Shown here piece by piece: positions 47,861 to 57,854 of a stretch of 64,000 bases of DNA. The stretch lies in the NCBI GenBank assembly GCA_028673005.1, contig CM054115.1, positions 7,981,501 through 8,045,500 of the forward strand, written 5' to 3'. The stretch is from Tanypteryx hageni (Eukaryota; Arthropoda; Insecta; Odonata; Petaluridae). Every line of letters begins with the position of its first letter. The stretch's first letter is position 1. A model generated the notes under the pieces. It made no database searches and had not been told where the DNA came from. It saw nothing but the letters and a program-made list of their open reading frames with translations. A program made the position numbers and the translations under genes.

Positions 47861-47874
47861 TCCCCCCTCACTTT
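47861..47874 (-). promoter_or_regulatory. Polypurine tract
   Basis: aaagtgagggggga on the minus strand immediately before the 3' LTR, the expected primer for plus-strand cDNA synthesis. Confidence 0.85.
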
Positions 47875-48888
47875 CGATGAGTTCCCTCACTGTTTAGTTC
47901 AGCAAAGAAAGTCGCACTCCAGAGTTTACCGATGCACCAGCTTGAAGCACAACGTAAGAATCCGAAAATAATCACAAAAATTCCAATGTACATAAACACA
48001 ATATTATTATTACCAAGTTACAAAATTAATGAGAAAATATTATTTGCCAACAGGGCGAAATTGAAAATTAATAGCAACTATTAGATGAGAACGAGGAAAA
48101 GGAATGCCAACCCTGGCACTGTCCGACCGTTATCAAAATGCAAGAGAGAGTTAATAATTGGAGGGCTAAATAGATTAGACTTGCCTCGCATTGTTTAAGC
48201 AGAGTGCTAAGAAATTCAGTATATAAAAAAAATAAAAAAATCACTGTGAAAGGTAGTACATAGATACATATTATATAGATAAACATTTTAAAGTATCCTA
48301 GCTCAATTGGGGCTGGAGTACACTAACCATGGTAAATAGTACCAACGGATATACCATGGAAAGGTTATTAAAATAATTTTGTGCCATGAGACATACATAG
48401 ATGTCAGGATCCATCTATGATGTCTGAAAATTGACTGCACCGAGCAGTATTGTGGCAATTGGCCAAGTAAATATCAATTTATTTTACCAGATTTGCACCT
48501 GGGGGCTGATTGCGATGATTATAAATCACCGGGCGATGAGGTCGCTAATTCTCTACGCCGGACATTTACCAAGAACAATAATGATTCATAGGAATCAGTG
48601 ACTCTGTCAACAAGACAGGAAAAGAACACCTCCAAGTGTAAATGAAAAACTAAATCCAAAATGCAATCACCCAAGGATACTCTCTTGCTTGTATATCTAA
48701 ACAAGCTCACAAAACAAGGTAATTCTTAACATTACAATACAAAGGGTGGTTCATTTTTCAAAGCCACAAAATCAAACTTATCTGATAGTCACATAAAGTT
48801 TCTTAAATTGATTAACAATAGTATGTGGTAATTTAGAATGACCAATATAACCTTTGGTCAACCAAAGCAATACATAATAGAAATAATA
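47875..48888 (-). other. Non-coding 3' region of the gypsy element
   Basis: About 1 kb between the integrase stop and the polypurine tract. I find no envelope or other ORF of substance. A long 3' region without env fits a non-infectious gypsy lineage. Confidence 0.6.
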
Positions 48889-49903
48889 TTAACATGTGAT
48901 ATTAAAAATAATCAATTTTTTCGTACCAGAAGAAAAATATTTCTTAACTTGACTAACATTTGCTATTCGAAAATAATTTGGGTTGTCTGGCTTCCTTAAG
49001 GACAGGGTTACAGGAGTGATTATCCTGTCAACCACGAAGGGTCCTTCCCATAGAGGGGAAATTTTGGCAGACATTTCATTAAGTTTGGAAATTTTCGGCA
49101 CAGCTCTGAACACAACCTGTTCACCTGGTGAAAAGGCTTGTGGAGAATGTCTAGCATTATGTTTGCTAGCAACGCGCTGTTGTGACTTGGCTAAATTACT
49201 TAGCACCTTATTCCAAAGTTGCTGCCCTGAAGCTGAATTACAATCAGCTGATGCCAATTCATTTGGCAAATCCCATTGAAGTGACAATGGGTGTGGAAGC
49301 TCATGACCCAAAAATACCTTAGCAGGTGAAACACCTGTAGAAGAGTGTTTAGCAGAATTGAAGGCAAAAGTCAGCCCGGGCAAATATGCATCCCATTTAT
49401 CATGGGCATCACGTGTGAAAGCAGATAAGGCATACTTCAAATTTCTATGAACTCTTTCTGCATGGTTGGGCCTGGGATAATAGGGGGCAGTATAAATATG
49501 TTTAATCCCTAGGCTAAAACACATGTCATAAAATAATTTGGATTTGAAAGAGGAAGCGTTATCTGACACAATATATTTGGGAACCCCAAATTTAGAAAAC
49601 ACAAGCCTGGTAAGGATATCAACAACAGCTTTACTTGTTGAGTTTCTAACCGGTTGAATAATTACAAATTTACTAAAGCCATCAATTATGGTTAAGGCAT
49701 AGGCCTGACCAAATTTACTCCTAGGCAATGGACCGACAAAATCAATAAATATTCTTTCCCAGGGATGAGTCGAGAATTTAGCTGAATGACGGCCAGGAGG
49801 TAAACAGTTTCTGGGTTTAGTTATTTGACAATCATGACAATTTTTAACTTTTGTTGAAATATCTGCTCTCATATCCCACCACCAAAATTCACGGGAGATT
49901 TTA
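48889..49903 (-). pseudogene. gypsy integrase
   Basis: HHCC finger end NCHDCQITKPRN, then the DDE core: WERIFIDFVGPLPRSKFG (first Asp), KYIVSDNASSFKS (second Asp), PYYPRPNHAERVHRNLK (catalytic Glu), and AFNSAKHSSTGVSPAKVFLG. The C-terminal part has a GPFVVDRII-type SH3-like motif, PLWEGPFVVDRI. A stop at 49873-49903 separates it from RNase H by one frame break; the core itself is open over 327 codons. Confidence 0.9.
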
Positions 49904-51520
49904 TCACACGTCTTTGCACTGCCTAGATGACCACCAATAGGAGAAGAATGAAAATATTAAAGCAAGAGGAATTACAACTCGAGGTTTCTTAGAGCCCAGG
50001 GAATGGTGACGCAATAAGTCGCCTTGCAAAGAATAATTTGGAATGGTTTTCCCTGATCTGATTTGCTCTATTATTTTGCACAAGTCTCTCTCCGAAGCCT
50101 GATGATGGCGAATATTTGTGAAGGACAATGGAACATGTTGCAATAGACAGGAAATTTCAATGGGGGTTGGATCAGAATGATGATCCAAGATTCTAACCCA
50201 TGACAAGCAATCAGGAGCCCTATTTTTAGAAACAGAAACATGGTGAATTGTAAAACAAAAGCAAGACAGTTTTAGAACCATGCGACCAATTTTTCCTAAT
50301 TGTTTAGGGTGATTAAACAGCCAGGTGAGAGCAGCAATATCAGTATACAAATGAAATGGTCTTGCCTGCAGGTATGGCTTAAATTTTTGAGTTGCAAAGC
50401 AACAGGCCATACATTCCAATTCATAAGTGGACAAACGAGACTCTTGAGTATTGAGTGTTTTGCTAGCATAAGCCACCGGTTTAAAATTACCATCAATCAG
50501 CTGATTGAGAGTGGCTCCCAAAGCAATATTGCTAGCATCCACAAAGAGATGGAAATCTGAATTAAAATCAGGCAAGTGAAGAACTGGAGGAGAGGACAAG
50601 ACATTTTTAAGTTTCATAAAAGAACCAGAATGGGAATCAGTCCATTGAAAGGTGGCATTCTTTCTCCTCAAGGCATTCAGAGGAGCAGCCAATTTAGCAA
50701 AGTTAGGGATAAATTTGGAATAAAAACCTGACATCCCAAGGAAGGAGACAACCTGTTTCAGTGAAGTAGGCACCGGAAAGTTCATTATGGGCTTCACCCT
50801 CTCAGGATCTATCTGCAGGGAACCACATGTTATCTGATGTCCTAAGAAGTGAACAGCTGATTGCGCAACTTTCATTTTATCTGGTTGGACAGTGAGACCT
50901 GCATGGCGGAGTCTCTGTAGTACCTTGCCAATGTGGTCCAGGTGTTCCTCATAAGATTTAGAATAAATACATAAGTCATCGATCAACCTTGAAAATATCT
51001 GTGGGCTTGTACAAAGTCCAAATGGTAACCTACTATACTGATAAAGACCAAAGGGGGTAATAAATGCAGTTACAGGTTTACTCTGAGGTGACAAGGGAAT
51101 CTGATGGAAAGCAGAATTGAGATCGAAAAGAACCTGGCAGAGCCAAGGTAAGCGAAGGCCAGCTCAATCGAAGGTACCGGTTAATTATCATATTTAACCC
51201 TTTTATTAATTTTGCTGTAATCGATTACAAGGCGATCTGAGCCATTTCTCTTAGTGATGAGAAATGCTGGGCTAGCAAATGGGGAATTCGATTCTTCGAT
51301 CACTCCTTTCTATAGCAGTGAAGACACCTGATTTTTCATAGAGGCCAATTTGGGCGGAGACAATTGATACGGATGAGAACGAATTGGGGTAGAATCAGAC
51401 AATTCGATTTCGTATTCAACTAAAGTAGTGAGGCCACGTTTGGGGTGATGACGTCTGGATATCGCGTGAACAGGGAGGCGATTTCGCAACGGTCGTCCTT
51501 AGAAAAGGGAAGGGGTACAC
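49904..51520 (-). pseudogene. gypsy reverse transcriptase and RNase H
   Basis: RT start in broken frames upstream of 51094, then TPFGLYQYSRLPFGLC and SPQIFSRLIDD running straight into LCIYSKSYEEHL. The roughly 20 residues that normally lie between, including the first part of the YxDD loop, are deleted. Then GFYSKFIPNFAKLAAPLNAL and the RNase H part with LFVDASNIALGATLNQ, YELECMACCFAT and LYTDIAALTWLF. The RT is therefore dead although most of the frame (396 codons) is open. Confidence 0.88.
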
Positions 51521-52840
51521 CTAGACTGCCGTTACATGAGTCATCCTTAGCCTTGTCGAAAAAATGCACGTTGGACAAGGAGCTTTCTCCAACGGCATAC
51601 GAGGGGGGGGGGAGGTTACAAAGGGCATAGAAAATCGAGAATTGAAGGAAAAAAATACCTTACGGGCCCGGCTATCAATTATGATAGAGGATTTTAGTAT
51701 AAAATCATGGCCCAAAATGTACGAAAAGGGCAAGTCGGCCAAATGTAACCACTGCTTCTACGAAAAGTTGTGGATTCGAACTTTTAAATGAACCCTAGAT
51801 CGAAACAGGAAAGGGTTAGCCGAAAGACCATTGCATTTAACGAAGCAGGTTTGAAGCGCTCGCTTTTTGCTACGAGTTTTTAAGGCGGCCCACTCCTTAC
51901 GATCTATTAGGGAAATTGACGAACCGGTATCGAGTAGAGAATGGCGTGGTTGCGAATTAATTGACACGTCAATTAGTGGCCTTTCGGAAGGATCCGACCA
52001 ATTAACAAAAGAATGACCCGTTGGGTTACGGGAATCGCGCCGAAAACGGCGATTTTGATTAGACTGAAATGTAGCCTTTGGCGAAGTTCGAGACGCTGTG
52101 GGTGGCGAAACACCCGAGGATAATGGATTCTCGCGAGAATATTCTCTTCTGGTCATGAGGAGTTTATCGGATTGCGTGAGTAAGTCGTCCAACTCGGCTA
52201 GATTATTAGGCCTCCCGACGAAAAGAAATGTAGACTGGGTCAGGGGAATAATACCGTCGAGCATGAGTTCCACAATCTCTAACTCCGAATAATTCAGACA
52301 TAATACCGCGATTGCCGCCTTGACGGACTGGAAAAACATCAGCGGTGACTCGTCTGGGGATTGGAATCTTTTGTCTTTTAGCGAGACGAGGCACTCGAAT
52401 TCTCTCTTCGAGAAAAAGATCTGCCAGACTTTCGAGATGACCTGCTCCCAAGAAAGATTCCGTGAAATAGAATTAAACCAGAAATCCCTTAGCGTAACCG
52501 GGATTTTAGCGAGGGCGAGAATGAGAAGATAATTATCCGCGACGAACTTGAGTTCGCGAACGTAACGTAATTCAGACAAAAATACGAAGGTGGCTTCGGC
52601 TGAAAGCTCTGCAAAGGGAGGAAACTTAGACAAAAGACCATTAACCACTTGAGTAAGATCAGACGGTGAAGGGGAGGAAATTGCGGGTGGATTTTCATTC
52701 GACCCGTCCCCTGCGCGAGAGCGCATTTTTTCATCCCTATCTGAAGCGGTGGTAGAATACTGTTTCTCGTGAACACCCTTAGACGTTTCCATAGTGGAAA
52801 TGAAACAGCACGAAACCCAAGAACAAAGTGAAATATACAA
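51521..52840 (-). pseudogene. gypsy gag and protease
   Basis: Frame 52840-51758: gag with a helical capsid-like section (AELSAEATFVFLSELRYV, FQSVKAAIAVLCLNYSELE), a Ser/Arg-rich tail without CCHC knuckles, then the protease LLDTGSSISLI (about 51925). A stop at 51758 and a frame change lead to the protease end YILGHDFILKSSIIID (51742-51521). Absence of a CCHC knuckle in gag is seen in some gypsy lineages. Confidence 0.85.
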
Positions 52841-52916
52841 GACAAGTTTATAATAATGAACTTTAGATTACAAGAGTACAAAATACACGAATAAACAATA
52901 ACGAACCTATGTTCGT

Positions 52917-52934
52917 ATCTCGGTGGGACCTCCA
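52917..52934 (-). promoter_or_regulatory. Primer-binding site, tRNA-Gln type
   Basis: tggaggtcccaccgagat on the minus strand, four bases (ttaa) after the 5' LTR. It is complementary to the 3' end of animal tRNA-Gln(UUG), whose sequence I recall ends ...tctcggtgggacct plus cca. Confidence 0.85.
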
Positions 52935-52938
52935 TTAA

Positions 52939-53540
52939 TGAGACGAAACTGTCTCATTTTACATTAATCTCTCGTAATACTATAAGTATTATAAAATAGT
53001 TAAGCGATACGTTACATTCGGAGACACTGCTGCTGCCGACCAATTAACAAAAGCATACACTGGATAAATGTCACAAAACGTACTAACAATTATATTGCAG
53101 TGACGTTATACAAAACACAAATATATTACAATACTTATAAGAAATGTCCACTTGAATCAGAAATGATATGCCGAAGAGTTCGACGCGCCGATCACCTTTC
53201 CCACGGCTGCGTTCGCTCCGCTGTCTTCGCTCTCTCTTCCCACGTCTTATCTCGCTCTTCCCCTTTCCTTCACTGCTCCCCTCACTTTCGACGTTGTCGG
53301 CTCGCAACTAACGCCGTTTACAGTCAGGTGCCGGTAGATTGCGTTCCACTCCCGTACGCTAATTGGTTCTACCCGCGTTTTACTAGTGCCCTCTTCCGGG
53401 CTAATGTCCGTTGCTATAAAAGCAGGATTCCCGCGAAAAAGGGTGCGTCGCACGCAGGGTGCGTCGCAGGCAGGGGTCGTCATTTGCTGGAAAAACTTAT
53501 GGGGAACTCGAAAACCGTCAAAAGTAGGAAAATGCTGCAC
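52939..53540 (-). repeat. 5' LTR of the gypsy element
   Basis: 602 bp, same ends as the other LTR. The size difference is the 16-bp segment tgctggaaaaacttat near 53486. The two LTRs bear the same trinucleotide-free promoter-like stretch with few substitutions, which gives a young insertion age. Confidence 0.93.
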
Positions 53541-53544
53541 GGGT

Positions 53545-54178
53545 GTAACCCGAAAAGAGTGTCGGAACGGGGATTCGAACACTAGACCTTTGACTCTCAA
53601 TATCTTAGTTCTACCAACTGAGCTATTTGGATCTCGATATTAAAAAGACGATCTCTTCGTATTTCGGTATTCAAATGTTCTCAACAACAGTGGTGCCACA
53701 TAATTTAATATCTAATAACGCACTGCGGTCGTCATTTGCTGCAGTGCAGACAACCCATCCTTCAACTTTACATCATTCATATTTTCGGCACGAGTGCGCA
53801 TGTGCAATTTATTTGTTTTTGGCAACACCGCATTCGATATATTGAAACTCACTTGACAACACTGCTTTTCGAGCGGCATTTGTTTTTAGTTCCTTCGCTT
53901 ATACAATTAACCAATCGAGAAATTTTAACTCAATTTGAATCAGCTGCCTCGGATGCTCCAGATTGCGTATTACGATGTTCTTCTGTTTAGATATATTGAT
54001 TTGGCTACATCGAAATCGATATATCGATCTTCACTTGACAACACTGCTTTTCGAGCGGCATTTGTTTTCAGTTCCAACTTTCTACGAGTAGTGGCTCCAT
54101 AGGTAGGTCACGTGACAGGATGTGCCATCATAAATCCAATATGGCGGACTGCGCCAGGATAGGCATTTCCCTACGACT
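53545..54178 (+). repeat. Polinton P left terminal repeat, outer piece
   Basis: Continues the repeat begun at 47190. It includes the second arm of a 12-bp palindrome, the tRNA-like segment, ttcaaatgttctcaacaa, aacgcactgcggtcgtcat, a direct duplication of about 180 bp (cacttgacaacactgctttt at 53849 and 54031), and gccaggataggcatttccc, ending act at 54178. The next six bases, gcccat, are the reverse complement of the flank of the right repeat. Confidence 0.85.
53562..53635 (-). repeat. tRNA-like sequence in Polinton terminus
   Basis: Minus strand: tccaaatagctcagttggta (D-arm) and gttcgaatccccgttccga (T-arm). The anticodon arm around attgagagtcaaagg pairs poorly and the acceptor stem has mismatches. 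Best preserved T-arm of the three copies. Confidence 0.7.
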
Positions 54179-56345
54179 GCCCATCAATTTCTTCCCCGGA
54201 TGTAAGCAATAAATTGTTAAGAATTGTGAAACTTTCAAATTCTCAGCGGTCAAGGCGGCTACGACACAGCATCTTCGTACGTCCTGGAAATTAAAGACGG
54301 TGACATCTTTTCCTTGCAAGGCATGGTTCAAACCGTTCGAGATGATAAAAATATCAGCTAGATATGCCAGTTGGGCAAGCCGCGAGTCTGAGAGGTGAAA
54401 GACTTGACATTCACTATCGTACAGGTAGATTTTGACCTCTCGCAATTCAAAGAGGCTGGTGAGTACTTTGCCCCGCCACAAACAGTGAATAAATTGAATA
54501 AATGTCGCGTGTGTTCGTTCCTTGTTTCTTCAAATAGAATTTTTAAAATGCGTGCATTTAAAGGGTGGCCTTCGATAAAAATTACAATTCTTACTACCTC
54601 ATCTAGAACTGTTTTAAGGATGACTGACATATTCTTCACAGTAAGTTGTTCACGATAATTGCTGCAGTGCGTTGCCGCTGCCAATAGTGCAACTGCATTG
54701 ACAAGTGCGGATAAGTCCTTCCTTCTGCCAGTAATTGCCGAAGCGCCGTCAGTACAAATACTGACACATCCTGTCCAATCCACTTTATTATATTCAATAA
54801 AATCTAAATAATGAAGTCAGGCTCAACTTTGTGTAATTTACTCATAATGAAAGGATAACTTTGTAGTTTCCACAACTACAAACTACAAAGTTATGCTTTC
54901 ATTATTTCAATAAATCGTTCATTAATTTGAAAATGGCTTCTGTTGTCTTGGTAAGTGAGGATCGGTAGAACGAAAATTCCTAATGTACTTTTACTGAATA
55001 TTCATACCTGATATATACCAGAATGTTAGCATCGCCAACAATATCAGTGGACTCGTCAAGTTGAAGCAAGAAGTTCAGACTCTGACGCAGGCACGGTAAC
55101 AGCTGGTATTCCAAATCTTCAGACAGGCATGTTATTTGGCGTTGAGTAGTATAATTGGAAAGGGGAACCGTCTCAACAGCATTCTTTGCCTTTTCCCTAA
55201 GCATGATGCTTGCCATTTTTTTTGCAGCACGTTTGATCAAGTTTTCTGCCACAGTATGATCTTTCCCAGTCTTTGCCACCAGTAGTGATACCCTGTATGA
55301 AGCCTCTGTAGCGTTATGATTGTCCCCACCAATAGTAATGCAATGCATAGTGTTCTTATAGTGTATTAGTTCTTTGCATTTCTTCTGAGAAACTCCGAGG
55401 CTTTACAATGTATTCCTTGTGTTTAGATTCAAAATGACGATTCAGAGTTTCATAACACTAGACAATGCAGTTGGGGAACTTCTTTATCTCCCATCCAGAA
55501 AACTTCAATTTTTTAAGAAGCTACTCTTTTTACTTTCTTCCCCCTGTTCTGACCCTTCTTTTTGTTGTCTTGTTGATCACTGTTCTTTGCAATACTTTCG
55601 CCAAGAATTCATTCACTGTTCTCGTCTTCGTAATTAGGTAAGTCATTTAAATTGAACATACCTTCTACTTCATTGTACACTACAATTATCTAGTTATTTC
55701 CATCAGAAGCACACTGTCGCTGTTGTGGTTCACAAATCACTTCACTAGCATTGTTACCACTATTTGGCACCTTGTTCACATTCACGCTATCACAATACTG
55801 TTAATGCAAATATGCATCACTACCAACTGTAGGGTTAAGCAAACAATCCACAACAAATAAAATTGATAATGATAAAGCTAAACTAACAGTAATTTATAAT
55901 TAAAAAGCCAGAATAGTAGCAATTGAAAACTACAACCAACGCAAAACAACATTGATGATGCACTGATAACAAAGCGTCCTTCCCGAAATTGCGGGAATTC
56001 AAAATGTCTGCGTGTGCGCATGCGCAGGAGCTTTTTAACTTTGCCAATCGTTGCGTGGCAGCCGGAAATCTTAGTAGAATACTGAATTAGATATCTCAGT
56101 AACCTCGAGTAACCCGCTAATTTTAATTTATGAATACCATATTTTTGTAACCCTTAATAACTCACTTAGTAGGTGTAGTACTTAGTAGCCCTTAGTCGTA
56201 CGTAAAATTGAAAGTCTATGGAATTGCGCGTCATTCACCCGTAAGAACCGAAGAAAAGATTTGCATTTTTGGATCAGTTTGCGGCCCATCAGGAGAGTTC
56301 TTGCGACCCAACAGTGGGCCGTGGACTATACTTTGAGAATCACTG
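54179..56345 (-). pseudogene. hAT3 N-terminal half (split by Polinton P)
   Basis: Minus-strand hAT transposase. Frame 55348-54980: TEASYRVSLLVAKTGKDHT, IMLREKAKNAVETVPLSN and LNFLLQLDESTDIVGDAN (first catalytic Asp). Frame 54783-54358: VSICTDGASAITGRRKDL, RIVIFIEGHPLNARILKILF. Frame 54481-54128: KVLTSLFELR to HPGKKLMG at the Polinton edge. A fold-back repeat (54800-54905) interrupts it. The 5' terminus ends ctttgagaatcactg at 56345 in plus orientation, followed by gcttagcg. The C-terminal half is at 32858-33525. Confidence 0.87.
54800..54905. repeat. Small fold-back repeat inside hAT3
   Basis: taactttgtagtttccac and its complement form arms at about 54855-54894, with a left flank tcaggctcaac.ttgtg.aatttactcataat shared with 7477-7523. 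It lacks the hammerhead-like loop found in the copy at 7.5 kb. Confidence 0.65.
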
Positions 56346-57570
56346 GCTTAGCGGATGCCAGCACGGATTTCAGAGAGGTAGATCATGCAAAACACAGCTC
56401 GGCTTGTTCGTGGATTATTTGTTCAGATGCGGAGAGAAAAATACTCAGGTCAATGCCATATTCATTGACTTCAGAAAGACGTTTGATAAAGTATCTCATA
56501 AGAAAATAATTGCAAAGTTAGGACAATATGGCATCAATCCAAAAATTGTCACTTTGGTGAGAGATTTCCACTCGAATAGAGAACAGAAAACTGTCATCGA
56601 TGGGAATTACTCGTCCCCCGTTAAAGTTGCGTCGGGTGTTCCTCAGGGAAGTATATTAGGCCCTCTACTTTTCTTAATCTATGTGAATGATATCTGCTAC
56701 GTAGTTCGTAGTAAAATTAGAATTTTTGCCAATGATACCGTTCTATATAAAGAGATAAAATACCAGGAGGACCATCAGTCACTGCGTGAAGATTTAAGAG
56801 CCATTTCAACGTGGTGCAAAGAATGGCAAACTGAAATTAATTACACTAAATTTGCCGCAGTTACGTTCAGGAAAAGTAAGAATATAGAAGTAGGTTTTGA
56901 GTATAAAATAGATGGAATAAATATTTAAGCAGCCGAGTATGTTAAATATTTAGGAGTAACCATTTGTCGAGGTCTTTCGTGGGACATGCACATTCGTCGA
57001 GTTATAGGCGCGGCCAACAAGAAACTGGCTTTCATAGGTAGAATAGTACGGAACACTACAGAAAAATTACGTGAAACATGTTATTTATCATTGGTTAGAT
57101 CACAAGTGGAATACGCCTCAAATATATGGGATCCGTAGGAGAAGGGACATATAATTCAATTAGAAAGATTGCAGCACATAGCAACAAGATTCGTAAAAGA
57201 AAAATACGAACATAAGGAAAGCGTCATCTAGTTATTGAGGGATTTGAACTAGGTGCCACTAGAGGATCGTCAATTGAACTCAAGTTTGCGGCTTCTGGAG
57301 AAATATAGATCGGAATGTCTAAAATACGAGTTTGTAGGAATAATTGAAGCACCAACGTATATAGATAGGAACGATCGTGACGATAATACACGTGAGATCG
57401 ATTGTAGGACGGAGCGTTATCTAGGCTCGTTCTTTTCGAGGACAATACGAGATCACAATAGAAAATTTCAACCGGCGATAGACAATCTTTAGGTAGGTTA
57501 GGGTGCATTGCACCCCCTGTCACCCACCAATTAGGTGAATTGTAGGGTAACATGTAGATGTAGATATAAA
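56346..57570 (+). pseudogene. LINE2 3' part: RT core to 3' tail
   Basis: RT of the split LINE continues from the hAT duplication: GCQHGFQRGRSCKTQLG, IFIDFRKTFDKVSHKK (motif A), [20 protein letters not shown] (motif B) and IFANDTVLY (FAND for the catalytic YADD or YVDD, so inactive). After a stop at 56926 the thumb reads YVKYLGVTI and RSQVEYASNIWDP. The 3' end is marked by gtagggtaacatgtagatgtagata (57541-57567), a short tgtaga tail typical of CR1-type LINEs. Confidence 0.88.
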
Positions 57571-57854
57571 AGTTGGCGAAAAAGCAAAAACTACAAGACA
57601 TACAGCTAAGAATAAGAAATTTAGTACTGGGGAATAACAGAACCATTACATGTATTACTCTTTGCATTACACAGTTGTAAACAGGCAGCTAATAATATTA
57701 TTCCGTTAAGGTCACAAATAATTACACATAAGTTGTCATTCAAAATGCTAATTTCATATTCCAGATATCTAATGAATTTTCTTTTCACACAGACACATTT
57801 TCACAGAAATAATAACAGACATCAAAATTATGTACACAAGAAACACAAATTTCG
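57571..57854. other. Non-coding, probable 3' UTR of THAP gene
   Basis: AT-rich sequence between the LINE tail and the last exon of the minus-strand host gene. Candidate polyadenylation signals are not distinctive. Confidence 0.3.

Larger units (their letters stand above)
47275..53540 (-). mobile_element. Ty3/gypsy retrotransposon with two LTRs
   Basis: Complete 6.27-kb element on the minus strand with LTRs at 47275-47860 and 52939-53540, tRNA-Gln-type primer site, polypurine tract, gag-protease, RT-RNase H and integrase. The 4-bp target duplication cggg is at 47271-47274 and 53541-53544. The insertion split the Polinton terminal repeat. LTRs are almost identical apart from a 16-bp insertion and a handful of changes, so it is young, but its RT is deleted. 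Confidence 0.95.

Noticed and set aside
47419..47897. Arg-rich frames in the LTR, repeated at 53083-53600
   Set aside because: Same frames occur in both LTRs, overlap on both strands and carry no motif; they are chance frames in a GC-richer stretch.
32858..56345. Two independent hAT insertions
   Set aside because: Inverted-complement duplications and exact frame continuity show that they are halves of one element.
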